From Nelumbo lutea (Eukaryota; Streptophyta; Magnoliopsida; Proteales; Nelumbonaceae), in contig JAKGHH010000005.1 in the NCBI GenBank assembly GCA_022828595.1, forward strand, positions 27,230,193 through 27,294,192: a stretch of DNA of 64,000 bases. Reading direction: 5' to 3'. The notes below the pieces were generated by a model that did no database searches, was not told the DNA's origin, and saw only the letters and a list, made by a program, of their open reading frames with translations. Numbering within the stretch: position 1 is the stretch's first letter; each line of letters opens with the position of its first letter. The translations under genes were made by a program, and so were the position numbers. Of this stretch, positions 11,855 to 23,639 are shown piece by piece.

Positions 11855-12295
11855 TAATCATTGAAAAACAATATATTATTTTTTAGTAATATACACAATA
11901 TAATAATAATAGTAAATTGCTAACAATTTAATAATTAATAAAATTAATATTAATAATAATCAATAATATTAAATAACACATAATAATATTAATATTAATA
12001 ATAAATGAATAGTAACATTAATGATATTTGATAATATTAACAACAATGTTAATAACATTTAATAATAAGTAATAATATCAATAACAATTAATATTAATAA
12101 AAGTAATATCAAAACTTAATAATTATAAAATAATATTAACATTAATTAATAATATTTAATAATAATTAATATTTTTAATAATAATTAAAAACAATTATTA
12201 TATTCAAAGATTAATAATTAATAAAATAATAACAATAATAATTAATAAAATAAAATAATATTTGAAACTTAATTATTAATAAAAATAAGGTGATT
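11855..12295. repeat. AT-only degenerate (TAA)n/(AATAAT)n island
   Basis: About 440 bases composed almost entirely of A and T in interrupted TAA/ATT words. Confidence 0.85.
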
Positions 12296-13339
12296 GAAGA
12301 AGCAACGGCAACTGGAGAAGCAATTTGGCGGTGCTCTGTGAGATACTGCAACGATAAAGAATAGGGTTAGATAGGATAAATATCATATGCAAAACACATG
12401 ATCAATGCTCAAAAAATAATCAAGGGTTGCGTGGTTTAATCCATGAGAAAAACCCATGAACGAGATTTTGGCCCTTGGTGTGGACCAATCCATGAGATAG
12501 CATGGACTGATCCACACCACAGGCGAACCAAATATCTACTTAGATGTTGTGTGTTCCCAAACGGAATATCTCATAGACATTCCATGATGTCGAACACCAC
12601 CTTAGTGTCCCAAACTAGGGCAACATTGAAACCATCAAAGCATTGCAAATTCCTTGTGAATGTAATTCTTGAGTTAGCAAAAAACAAATGCACCATTTTA
12701 ATGCTATGAATTTTTGTTTGCTAAATAATGCTATGAATTTCAAAAAGTCACTAATTATCTAGTTGATCAAATGCACTAGAAATTTTTCCTTTGGCAAGCC
12801 TGCCACATCCATGGGATGCACCTTTAAGGGATATTAAAGGGTTAAAAAAGAGAATGAGAGAGAAAAGATAAAAAAAAATGAGAAAAAGAGAAAGAGAGGG
12901 AGATAGAGAATAATAAGAGTAACAAGGGAATTTACTTTTACCAAAAAGAACCCTAACTATAGTAAGAATGAGAAAATTTTCAACTAACCACATATTGTAC
13001 TCAACATGTACTTATTCACTATGCACAATGCACTTGATAATGAAATGAAAGGAGGATATTCTTAGCCATTTGTTTTGAGTGTCAAAAAGTAGCTCACTTG
13101 GGCAGATTTGGAATCGCCACACATCAATTAAGTGAAATGAAGGTGATGATCCCTTCAAGAATTACATCGAAAATAATTTTTTGGTCTATTAGTGACTCCA
13201 AGACCCAAAGCACATGCTGAACCAATCTGGCTAAGACTCAGATGGGAGAGGGAAGGGATTAGACACCCCTCTCTTGAGTCCAATAAGTGGGTCCCACATG
13301 GAATATCAAAGAAATACTAATGTTAAGCAATGCCCCTCT
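12296..13339. other. No gene seen
   Basis: Short open frames only; a purine-rich tract at 12840-12920. No recognisable domain or structural RNA. Confidence 0.4.
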
Positions 13340-13575
13340 CCTGAGTTCATTGTTTTTATTTATTTATTTTTTGCAAATTTTTCTTCTTTTATTTTATTAT
13401 ATATCTTCATCTATTTGTACATTTCTTTATTTTTGTTATTTTCATTATTGTTTTTATTGCCATTTTATTATTTTCGATTTTCAATTTTTATTTTTATTTT
13501 CATTTTTATTTTTTTTTATGTTTTTACTATTTATCTATTTTTCTACTTTTCCACATTTTCTACCACATCATTGCC
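13340..13575. repeat. T-rich low-complexity tract
   Basis: Interrupted TTTAT/TTTTC words. They keep plus-strand frames open and give Phe/Leu/Ile/Tyr-only translations, which is compositional, not coding. Confidence 0.8.
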
Positions 13576-14559
13576 ATTTTAATACCATTTTTGTCAATTC
13601 ATTCATTTTTGTTTTTCTCTTTGAATGCACATATAATTGTCCACTTTATTCTCTTACTTGTAAATACATGTCATCTTATTCTTATACTATTTTTATCATT
13701 ATTATCATTTATTTTTATTATCACTACTATTGCATAAATGTATTGTGGTACTGCTTTTATCCATTTATTTCAAGAGAGATGAGGATTGAGATTAAGCCTC
13801 TACATGAAATAGGAACAACTACACATCGAATTAAACCTATTGACAATGAACTTGATTTGTTTAACCATGTTTTACTAAAATTTTTCTTCCTAACAAATTT
13901 TTCTCACATATATTTATACACATATGAATCCTTTCTATTCTCTCAAAACACAAATGGATCAGTTTCATTTCAACCTATAACACTACCATAATAAAAATAC
14001 ACCATATAACAATAAAATTGATAAAAACAAAAAAGAGAAACTAAAACAAAACCAGGTCTCGCCTGACTAGAGATTTATGTCATCCATTTTATATTGTTAT
14101 TATCATTTAGATTATCCAGATCATAACTGAAAAGCTAAAACAAACTGAAAGAAAAACCAAAGAATTATAAAATATGAAGATCGGCTCATCGTGAATCAAT
14201 ATGCAAATACCAAACTCGAAAATCACTAGAAAGATACCAGCTGATACCAACAGTTGTATAAAATAGATCTCTAAACCAGTAAATCGGCTTTGAAAAACCT
14301 CAATCAATTGAAAATGATCCTCGAACTAAAATCTCTTGATACTAATATTGCTCATTGATGTAGCCTATTCAATCTATGGTGAGAAATGTAGTCTAATGTT
14401 ACTATTTTTGCTCTTTATTCCAAACTAGATGATAGTCAATAGAGGGCTAGGAGAAATTAAATTAGAAGTAGTGGCTGGGTGGTATTCAATTCTAATTAGA
14501 ATCAGATGAAGACAAGTCTAGTTAATAGATGTTTGTTGATAGTCCTATGCTATGGCAGA
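13576..14559. other. No gene seen
   Basis: AT-rich; no domain, tRNA or structural RNA recognised. It leads into GA-rich sequence of the LTR-like block. Confidence 0.4.
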
Positions 14560-14589
14560 CAAGGGAGTCAGGAGGTGAAGGAAGGAAAT

Positions 14590-14591
<2 letters not shown>

Positions 14592-14624
<33 letters not shown>
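14592..14624. repeat. (GA)n microsatellite
   Basis: Near-perfect AG repeat of about 33 bases. Confidence 0.95.
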
Positions 14625-14627
<3 letters not shown>

Positions 14628-14770
14628 TGAGAAGGAGAGAGAAAAAGATAGAGCTAGGTGAGGGAGAATAAGAAGACAAAAATAGGAGGAAGAATGCCAC
14701 CATCATTCTCGGTGGTGTCTAGAAACAAGGGAAGTTAAGAAGAAAAGAAAGAGATGGGGAAAGGAAAGGA

Positions 14771-14772
<2 letters not shown>

Positions 14773-14802
<30 letters not shown>
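14773..14802. repeat. (GA)n microsatellite
   Basis: Near-perfect AG repeat of about 30 bases. Confidence 0.95.
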
Positions 14803-14806
<4 letters not shown>

Positions 14807-15179
14807 AAGATAGTGTGTTTGTAAGAAAGAGAGAGAGAGAAAAAAAAAGAAAGAGATTGAGTAAGAGATGGAAAGAATAAGATTGAGTATTCAGAGAAGG
14901 GGAGATTTCAGTTCAGTCGTTGTAATGTCGAGAGAAAGAAGGTGTTGAATAGTAAATTTAGGCCATTAGTTCGAATGGAAAGAAAGGTTAAAATTTATAT
15001 TAGGGTATAAGGGTGGTTAAGTAAATTTTGGATCTTTTGGGGGTCAAACTAAAATTCTGATCTAATGGAGAGGATTTTGTGTAAAAAAATGGAGGGTGGA
15101 CATGGGTTTGAGTATACATACTGGTTTTATATGTACAGGCCAATGAGATTGGCTGAAATGGAATATTTTTAGTCAAAGG

Positions 15180-15860
15180 GGTAAAATAGGGTATTTTCTG
15201 TTGAAATTTTGTAGGGTGGACTTTTTGAGCACTCCAGATCAGTTCATGGGGTCAGATTGGCCCAACTAGGCGCGTATCAAGCAAATCTGGAGGGAGAGTG
15301 ATTCAGTCAATCTAGAGCTTCGAAATAGAAACTTAGTATGATGGAAGGGCAAACAATGGTATTTTTGGTTAAAATTTGACATGTAGGGTTTTTTGGCATT
15401 CTGGATCGATTGGTAGGGTCAAATTGGTTTAACTAGTCTTGGGTCAAGCAAATCTGGAAGGGTAGTGATTAAGTCAATGAGATGCTTTAAAACCAAATCT
15501 TTATGCGATAAAAGGGTAAATGGAGGGATTTTGGATTAGAACTTTATGGGTAGATGTTTTGGTATGCCGAGGGTTCAGTCTGATTATTTAATTGGTTCAT
15601 AGGTGTTATGATAAAAAGGATCTGGGTTATGGGTGTTTAGGTTAATGAGAGGGCTCAAAAGGGAATCTTGGTTTGATGAAAGTAAATAGTGGAATCTTGG
15701 GTAGATATTTCATGGGTAGGTATTTTGGGAGGTCCTGGATCTAAAGGTAGTGTTTGATCTTATGGTTAAAGTATAGATGTGGATTAATCAGGGCCATTGG
15801 ATTGGCATCAAGTAGATCTAACGGTGAATCTAGGGGCTTCTAGGCTGAAACTTAGGTTCA
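15180..15860 (+). repeat. Tandem repeat, about 167-bp unit, four diverged copies
   Basis: Each unit runs: GGGTAAA, an AT-rich stretch, TGGGTAGG-TTTT-TGG, a TCAGATTGG-like phrase, then TCAAGCAAATCTGGA and TGATTCAGTCAAT. The AATCTGG anchor falls at about 15284, 15451, 15619 and 15813. The same unit recurs at 24420-25020 (same strand) and 25480-26260 (opposite strand). Confidence 0.75.
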
Positions 15861-15985
15861 TTAGGTTTTTTTTTTCTTTTTAGAGAGATAAGAAAGGTCT
15901 AATTGGGTGTTTGGGTTGAATTAGGGGGTTTAGGCGATAGACCGAGCAATAATCAAGTTCTAACACTTGCTCAAAACTAGATATA

Positions 15986-16677
15986 ATGTAGTTAAAACAA
16001 TCGAGCAAAAGTTATGAAAGATAAAGAATACAAGCAAGGGAGAAAAAAGGAGATAAAGGTAGAAACCTAGTCAAAAAAGAAAAAGAAAAGGAAAATAGAG
16101 AACACACAATAGCTTCATTGAAGTGGGAATAACCAAGGAAAGTTGGGTAGTTGTCAAAGAAGGTTAGAGAAATAGTGAATTGACCAAAGGACAAACAAGA
16201 ATTAGTCAAGAAAAACTAAGGCAGCCAAGATGATTCAATCATTGTAAAGCCTTTCACAATGATATCTACCTACAAATTTCAATCTTTCCCACCTATCTAA
16301 ATTTTGTCGTAAGGTAAAGTCCTCCACAATCAATAAGAAGCCATGAAATATCTTAATGAAATATGAAGATCAATTGCCATCCCTGTGGCTATAAAAGGGG
16401 TCTGAATTAAAAAAAAAAAAGTAAAAGTAAAAACAATAGAGGGTAGAAATGTGATGGTAAGAGTGAACCCTAAAATAAGTTTCCTAAATGGTGATTGAAG
16501 CATCAAACACCTATATTAAATAATTACTTGGGATTTTTTACCCATCATTTGTAACCTCTATCCTATGTCACTTTTCATTCTAATGAATAAAACCTCCTTG
16601 ATATTTTAAAAATCAAATCAGCAATGGACAAACTCAATTGGCTAACAATGAAGGATTACATTTTGAATTTTCTCCAA
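15986..16677. other. No gene seen; flank between LTR-like block and copia LTR
   Basis: AT-rich, no open frame with domain content. Confidence 0.4.
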
Positions 16678-17142
16678 TGAAACATCTTTTTAAAGGATTA
16701 GAAATCAAATTAAACATAACTTAACCAAGTTTAGTGGCTGGCCAAATTTTTAAAAATTTTCTAACCCCACTTGGGAACCGATTTTCTAGTAATTTTGAAA
16801 TCTAAAATTTCGAGATCGATCTTACACTAAACTGAATCAAATTTTAAACCAAATTAAAAACTGATCATCCCTAATACGTAGTCTACATTATGCAACTCCT
16901 AGAGTGGTAGTTCACACCCAATATCAATCCTAAAATTGGCCTCCAATTGAATATGGCATAGTGTGTATCTGAAGATGATTCAACAACACCATTTTAGCAA
17001 AAACTGGTCTCCAATTTGCTTATATCGAAGTGGGTAGGTGAACCTGATATCAATTTGATGTTTTTTCTTGCAAAAACATGGTAAATGACTAATGGAAATT
17101 ATCCAATTTTCTATAATTGTTCATGTCCTAAGTTATTGCATG
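16678..17142 (-). repeat. 3' LTR of copia element (deleted copy)
   Basis: It matches 22859-23612 over blocks such as TTTTGAAATCTAAAATTTC, TCAATMCTAAAATYRGCCTC and AACCTGATATC. An internal stretch of about 300 bases is missing relative to the right copy. It is followed by TGCCCACTTT, the complement of a polypurine tract AAAGTGGGCA. Confidence 0.7.
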
Positions 17143-18149
17143 CCCACTTTGGACCTGAACATTGTATGGCGTAGAACCCACAAAGGTCTCTCACAAGTCC
17201 ATAGGGGTTTAGGCCCACCTCTAGTAGAGGTTAAGCCAAATTCATTGCTTAGGGCAATGAACCCTTGACCCAAACAACTTGGGCTCAATTTGGATCCAAC
17301 ATTTACATATAAATGATGCTTAGATTCAGCCACCTTCTGAATACCCAAGAATAATGGATTTATGCAAAAGAAAGCTCATTAGGTAAGCAACCCTATAATG
17401 GTCTCTTACACCTAACCTCTTGGACCATAATCATCAAAACATTGCCCATAGGGAAGGACCTCTTCCCTAACTATGAAATACAATATCATAGTCTCTAATT
17501 AGATGGATCCTAGGATTAAGCTTTTTGCAAACTTTTTTTCATAAAATAATAATATAATATATAAATATACTTTGCAAATTAGATTTCAAATATAGTTGAA
17601 ATCCACTACTAATATTTTAGGTTTTCATCAAAGAGAATGTAAGCCCTGATATTCACTTTTTCTGACAAAGGGGATGGTCCTATCACTATGATCACCCACT
17701 CTGGTGATTTTCCAAACTACCCAACATGCTTAGGTATTTGATCCTTGATGGATCTCATTGGTTGGCATATCAAAGCAATCCAGTCCAAAACTTAGTGTAA
17801 TATCATAATCAAGTTTTGGGTTAAGGGAAACTTTCTAAACACTTATTGGTTGTGCTTGGGGTCTAACCCTAACAGTTGAGACAAACTACTTCACCAATTC
17901 AACAATTCACTAGTGTCACCCTTGTTAGGATAAACTCCCCAAATTTATTCAATGACTAAGAACATTCTAAACTAGCACAAGTCTTATAAGTGTCAAATTT
18001 ATGAAATAATTCATATAAAAATACCCATATGAACATGAAACAATAATGTAATTTATTCACTTGTCGATAAATGTTTATATACATCAATCTGATTGGAACT
18101 AAGGGCATACACTATCTAATAGTTCCCACTAACACTTAGGTCCAATTGG

Positions 18150-21100
18150 GTATTAGCCTCAGTTGCATACTATCCACGTGTCCTTCAAACTCTTTCTATA
18201 TTAATGGCTTAGTTAATGGGTCAGTCATATTTTTTGTTGATTGGGTTCTTGTTTCTTTAGCCTGAGCAATGGCTCCAATGTTGTCACACAACAATGGAAT
18301 GGATGATGTGCTAAATGGTATGACTTCTAATTCCTAGATGAATTTTTCATCCATATTGCTTCCTTAGCATCCTCACTTGCAACAATGTACTCAACCTCAG
18401 TTGTAGAGTTTATTAAGAACCCCTGTTTGTCACTTCTCCAACTAACTATACAAGATCCCAACATAAAAATGTATCTAGGTGTAAACTTTCTGTCATCTAG
18501 GTCAAACTAAAAGTCGGCATCTATATAACTAATCATCTATAGTGAACTACCATTATTTTTCATAGGTATTTTAGAATGTTCTTCGCAATTGTCCAGTGCT
18601 CTTATCCTGTGAACTAATCATCTATATAACATTAATCTCCATAGGTATTTTAGAATGTTCTTCGCAATTGTCCAATGCTCTTGTCCTGTGTTGGATTGAT
18701 ATCTATTCACAACACTAACGGCCTGAACAATGTTAGGTCAAGTGAACAACATATCATGTTTGATTCTCCCTAAAGGCAAAGGGAACATTTCTCATGTCCT
18801 CTATTTCCTCAGGGATCTTAGGTGACATGCATTTGGAGAGAGTGACTCTATGTTTGAAAGGAATGAATCCTTTCTTGGAATCCTACATGTTGAATCTTTT
18901 AACAATATTGTCAATGCAAAATCCAATTAACCTCTTTGATCAATCTCTATAGAGTAAAAGTTCCCAAATATAAGAAGCTTTTCTAAGATATTTCAAGGAG
19001 AATTATTGCAAAAGCCATACCTTCACCAATGAACAATATGTCATCTACATATAGAATTAAGAATTCAAACCGTGTCTATCACTATCTTTCTGTAAACACA
19101 GGGTTCATATAGATTTTCTCAAAATCAAACTGTTTGACTATTGATCCAAAATGGATTTTACTACAACTAGAAGCTTGCTTTGATCCATATATGAATCTAT
19201 TGAACTTAAAAACCATGTGTTTTTTACCCTTGGCAACAAAGTCTTCCAGTTGTTGCATATATCTTTAGTAAGATCTCCAATCAAGGATATAATTTTAACA
19301 TCCATTAGCCAATAGTATCCTAATGGACTTGAGCATGGCCAAGAGCAAAAAGGTTTCCTCACAATCAACTCCTTTCTAAGTGTAACCTTTCATCACAAAT
19401 CAAGCTTTGTAGATCCCAAAATTTCCATCAGGGCTCTTCTTCCTCCTATAAATCCACTTGCAACTAATCACTTTCACCCCATGGGACAATTCTACCAAAG
19501 TCATGACTTTGTTCTTATTCGTTGAGTCCACCTGGGCTTCCATGTTATCTACCCACTTCAAGGAGTTTGTGTCTAACATAGCTTTTGTATAAGTCAAGAG
19601 TTGTTTCTCATCATCCATGATTTTCATCAAGTAACTTTCTTGATCATTATCAAAATGCACAGGAGATTTAGACACCCGAGGAAAGTTTCTTGTTTGGGTA
19701 ATGATATTTAGAACATGCGGGTTATCTCCTCTTCTATGAAGTAGGCATTTCAACTAACAAAGACCTTTTATTCTCTTGGGTATAGAAGAGATACACAACG
19801 GAGTCCTTATGGTAGCTTACAAATAAGCAATGACTAGTTTTGGATTACATTTTGTCTACACTTGTCTTTTTGACATATGCTAGAAAACCCCATGCTTTAT
19901 CTCCCCAACTATTTCTCAACTTCATGTCTAAATTCTTTGAACGTCTCAAAGGAATTAGACTTATGTATTATTACGTACACGTAGCTACACCAAAAATAGT
20001 CATTGGTAAATGTTATAAAATATGAATGTTGGTTACGTGTCCTAATAATCAAGGGACCACATACATCTATATGTATAAAATCAAGTGTGTTTGTACTTAT
20101 TTCAAGCTTACCTATAAATGTCATCTTTATCATCTTTTCTTGAAGGCAAAGTTCACAAATTGGTAAAACTTTTATTGTGAGAAAATCTAGAGGACCATCA
20201 TTCACTAATCTTGTGATTCATTCTATGTTTATGTGGCCAAGTCAGTAATGTCACAACCATATGGGACTAACAACTTCTCATGTTCTTTTCATGATGATGT
20301 ATTTCGATGTTATTTCGGTCACATTTGTTTCTAGATAAGGGTGGAATACATAGACACCATTCTTAAGTTCTTCAAAAGTAAGAAATTTGTTATTCAACTT
20401 AATTGTAATATTATTACTAAATAAAATAGAATAATCATCCTTAAATAACTTAGAAACTAAAATCAAATTTCTCCTAAGTTGCAAAAAAAAGACAATCTTT
20501 TAGGGTAAGGTAATATTCCCTTCTCCAAAAACTAAATCTACTAATCCTATAGTAGCAATTGCAACAATTGCAGATGTACCCATGTAAAATACGATCTCAT
20601 CATCACTCAACCTTCTACTTTCCTTAAACCCTTGCAAAGTGTTACATGCATGAGTAAAAACCTCGAACTCATTACACTAGGAGGTAGAAGTTGTCAACAT
20701 ATTGATCTCTATGACATGAGTTTCAAAAATACATTCTTTCTTCTTCTTAAAGGATTCTAGATATTTAGGATAGTTCATCTTCCAGTGCTCGGTCTGTTTG
20801 TAGAAGTGACACTCATCCATTGACTTATCTCTTTTCTGCTTTTTTTGTTTGTCATCATTCTTCAAAGATTTCTTCTTTCTCTTATGTTTCTTTTTACCAA
20901 ATTTTTCTCCTTAAACAAGCATGGCTACTGGCTTGTCCTTTAGGATTAGTTCATCGGTCCTTTGCAACATATTGTTGAGCTCTTGCAAAAATGCTTTTAA
21001 CTTGTTCATATTATAGTGTTGTCAAATAAGGTGATAATGTGACAACAGACAAAAGAGTTCTTCTCTTCCCATTCCTGATATTCCTTTTTTCTGGCCTTAG

Positions 21101-21270
21101 AAGCTCTTTCACCAGGATGTTTTGGTGCCTTCTCCTTGGGAATTTTGTCCACTTTCTTAGACGCGAGCACTTGGTTAAAGTTGCAAATCCAATCTACATA
21201 GTTAGGTCCTTTAAGTTTGTTATCATCCAACAACTTAGAGAATGGTTTGTGTGCCATTTCTAACAAATTA
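18150..21270 (-). pseudogene. copia gag-pol remnants
   Basis: From the 5' side on the minus strand: gag piece 21266-21006 (LNDNKLKGPNYVDW-like); CCHC-type knuckle at 20810-20760 with CHFYKQTEHWKMNYPKY, where two Cys are lost; pre-integrase region 20484-20278; integrase start 20205-19909 (CELCLQEKMIKM, FIHIDVCGPL, SYFITFTNDYFW); RT 19753-19138 (VISCKWIYRRKKSPDGN, then MDVKI in place of MDVKTAF); LYVDDILFIGEG near 19050-19018; and RNase H near 18440-18200 (TEVEYIVASEDAKEAIWM). Enzymes for element replication; multiple stops and frameshifts make all of them inactive. Confidence 0.85.
18561..18718. repeat. 79-bp tandem duplication
   Basis: CATAGGTATTTTAGAATGTT starts at 18561 and again at 18640; both copies run through CTTCGCAATTGTCCA. 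A small later duplication inside the copia RNase H/RT region. Confidence 0.8.
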
Positions 21271-22845
21271 CATGAATAATTAGTTCATGACCTAGTTATT
21301 GTTTCATGTTATGCATCGTAGAATGGATTTTTATTTACATTCCATTTCTATTTGTTCATCTCTGTGATTTTCCTCTATCTCAAGGATGAAGACACTATTC
21401 ATTTCTCTAGAAATGTGGGAACCATATAGGAGCATGGGGCCAACTGTTTTAGCTGCAGAACTCCACTTTCTGTAAAAGATCATGAATCTACCCATGTTTC
21501 ATGAGCTTCCCCTTTGGCTTTCTTTATACAAGGTTCATAGCCATTTTAGATTAAACCTTTTCAATCGGTAAGTACCGACCCGTTATATCGGGAGCCCCAA
21601 TTTAGTCCATTTTCATGGTGAATCTCTGTTCACCAATTCAGTCAATTTTCATGCTAATGACAGAAGGTCTTAAGAGATATCATCTTATTATGCTCCCTAT
21701 CATCTAACACTTATATCATTGGTAAGGGAACAATTATATTAGTCCCTAAGTTGGTTTTAGATCCTATACAGTAGTGGTTCCCATTAACTTTCATAAAGTC
21801 ATATTTAAGTGGGCCCTGAAAGAAAACAAGAGAATGGCCCATTAGGTGAGAAATTATTCAATGATCCATGGATATCATGGAAATGATGTGCATTCAGCCG
21901 TGAGGGATGCAAAGAGCCACATAATTGTTCAATAATCAACTTAAATATTGTAAAAACCCAGATCCATTTTGACTAATATACTATCAACCCATTATTGGAC
22001 CCATTTATCCAATAAAATTTTACTTTGTATATGAGCCCATTCGCAAAAAGCAGTTTGACCCATATAGCAGTCCGTGCTAAAGTAAGCTTATCTTAATTTA
22101 ATCTAAACCTAACTAGGTTTCACAAGTGTGGGCCAAATTGGTCCATGAAATGGCCCTTCGAACCCCTAATCTAGATCCAAAATTGATCACTTAATAAGTG
22201 ATCTAAGGGGTTGTTAACGGTCCCCAAAGAACCTAGTTTCGGACCATGTAAGGTGAACCAAAACTAGGTTAAATCAACCTAGGGTTTAGTGCCCAAAGCA
22301 AGCATCAACTCATAAAGATTGTGATCTAAACATTCTCAGGTATGATTTACAATCAGAAATATAATAGAATGAAATAACAATGGTTGATGGTGTAATGTTT
22401 TGAATCTTATCTAGACAATCTACAAGAATCCATCGATCTGCTATCTCTACATCGATCCCATTCTCCATCATTCTCCATCTCTAGTGTGTTCTCCAATGTA
22501 AACAAACATAGAAAACCCTAATTTATAATTCTTACATCAGGAAAATCCCTAATACATCTTGTCTAAAAAAATAAAAATATTAATTAATTACACACCAATA
22601 ATATCAATATGCATAGTGTGCATTAAACTTGCCACCAATAAAATATTCGATCTCCATCACACTTTCTGCCCAAGAATTCAAGAATTCACCATAGAACTAT
22701 TCCAAATAATATAAAAAAATATAAAGATTAAATTTCAGATCATTGGCCCCAATGTATTAATGATGTCAAATCAGCTAGACTAGTTCATGTCGATTTGATG
22801 TTTGTTTCAAATCCGATTTAGTTTAGTTCAAGAATTGAACCTAGT

Positions 22846-22857
22846 GCTCTTACACCA
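22846..22857 (-). other. Degenerate copia primer-binding site
   Basis: Minus strand TGGTGTAAGAGC differs at two positions from TGGTATCAGAGC, complementary to initiator-Met tRNA. One base separates it from the LTR end (AACA). Confidence 0.6.
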
Positions 22858-22858
22858 C

Positions 22859-23612
22859 TGTTCAATGGGTTAGAAATTAGATTAAACATGGCCAAACCAA
22901 ATTTACTTGCTGGTCAAATTTTTAAAACTTTTCTAACTCCACTCGTGAACTGATTTCTTAGTAATTTTGAAATCTAAAATTTCATTATCGATCATACACT
23001 AAATCGGATCATATTTGAAAATAAATTAAAAATGATTATATCTAATATGGAGTCCACAATATGCATCTCCCAGAGTGCAGTTCATGCCCATTATCAATAC
23101 TAAAATCAGCCTCCAACTGAAGATGGCATAGTATATACATGAAGTTGATTTAGCAACACTATTTCAGAAAAAACTAGTCTCCAACTTGTTTGGATAAGTG
23201 GGTATGGGAACCTGATATCCTCTGATATTTTTCTTGCAAAAACGTAATAGAGGACTTTTGGAAATCAACCCCTATCATAAGTGGGTTGAATTTGAGATTT
23301 TGGAGGCAAAGGGAGAAGATGAAAGAGCAAGATAGTAGAGAGAATTGGTAAATTTCCCCTTCCCCTCTTAGTCCTTTATATAGAGCACTCTCCTAACCTA
23401 ACTAAGCTTATCCAAATCAAATTTGGATTAGAACTTTATCTTTAATTAATAAGCATTATCTTCTTAAGAGAATGGGTGCTCAATACCTAAACTCATGCCC
23501 ATTTTCAACCCAAATCACATGATAACTTAAGTTGTCATGTGATATCTTAACTAATCATATTAGTAATGAGCCTTAGGCCCATTTTCCTTAATAGCTCTTA
23601 TCCCAAGGTGTT
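22859..23612 (-). repeat. 5' LTR of copia element
   Basis: It begins on the plus strand TGTTCAATGGG and ends near GTGTTGCA, so TG..CA ends are possible. It includes about 300 bases (23281-23590) absent from the left copy. The outer boundary is uncertain because similarity to the left copy continues about 12 bases past the expected end. Confidence 0.6.
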
Positions 23613-23639
23613 GCATGGCCACTTTGGGAAATGTGGTGA

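Larger units (their letters stand above)
14560..15985 (-). mobile_element. LTR-like block L1 (minus), with internal 167-bp repeats
   Basis: Contains GA-rich microsatellites (CT-rich on the minus strand) and then an array of about 167-bp units at 15180-15860. The right end, on the minus strand, resembles the start of the related blocks at 25345 (minus) and 25353 (plus), which begin near a CACCCRATTTTTGCT phrase. The two minus-strand blocks lie on either side of the copia element at 16.7-23.6 kb, as expected for LTRs of an outer element with a nested insertion. No internal coding region of the outer element survives. Ends approximate. Confidence 0.5.
16678..23612 (-). mobile_element. Decayed Ty1/copia element, minus strand
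   Basis: Two related LTR-type segments (16678-17142 and 22859-23612) flank a minus-strand copia coding region in the order gag, zinc knuckle, integrase, RT, RNase H. A primer-binding site similar to initiator-Met tRNA sits at the inner edge of the right LTR. 17143-18149 (3' internal) and 21271-22845 (5' leader) hold no gene I can see. All coding parts are broken, and the left LTR lacks about 300 bases present in the right one. Confidence 0.8.

Noticed and set aside
13287..13991. 234-codon plus-strand open frame
   Set aside because: Translation is almost only Phe, Leu, Ile, Tyr, Ser from a T-rich tract; no domain. A compositional artefact.
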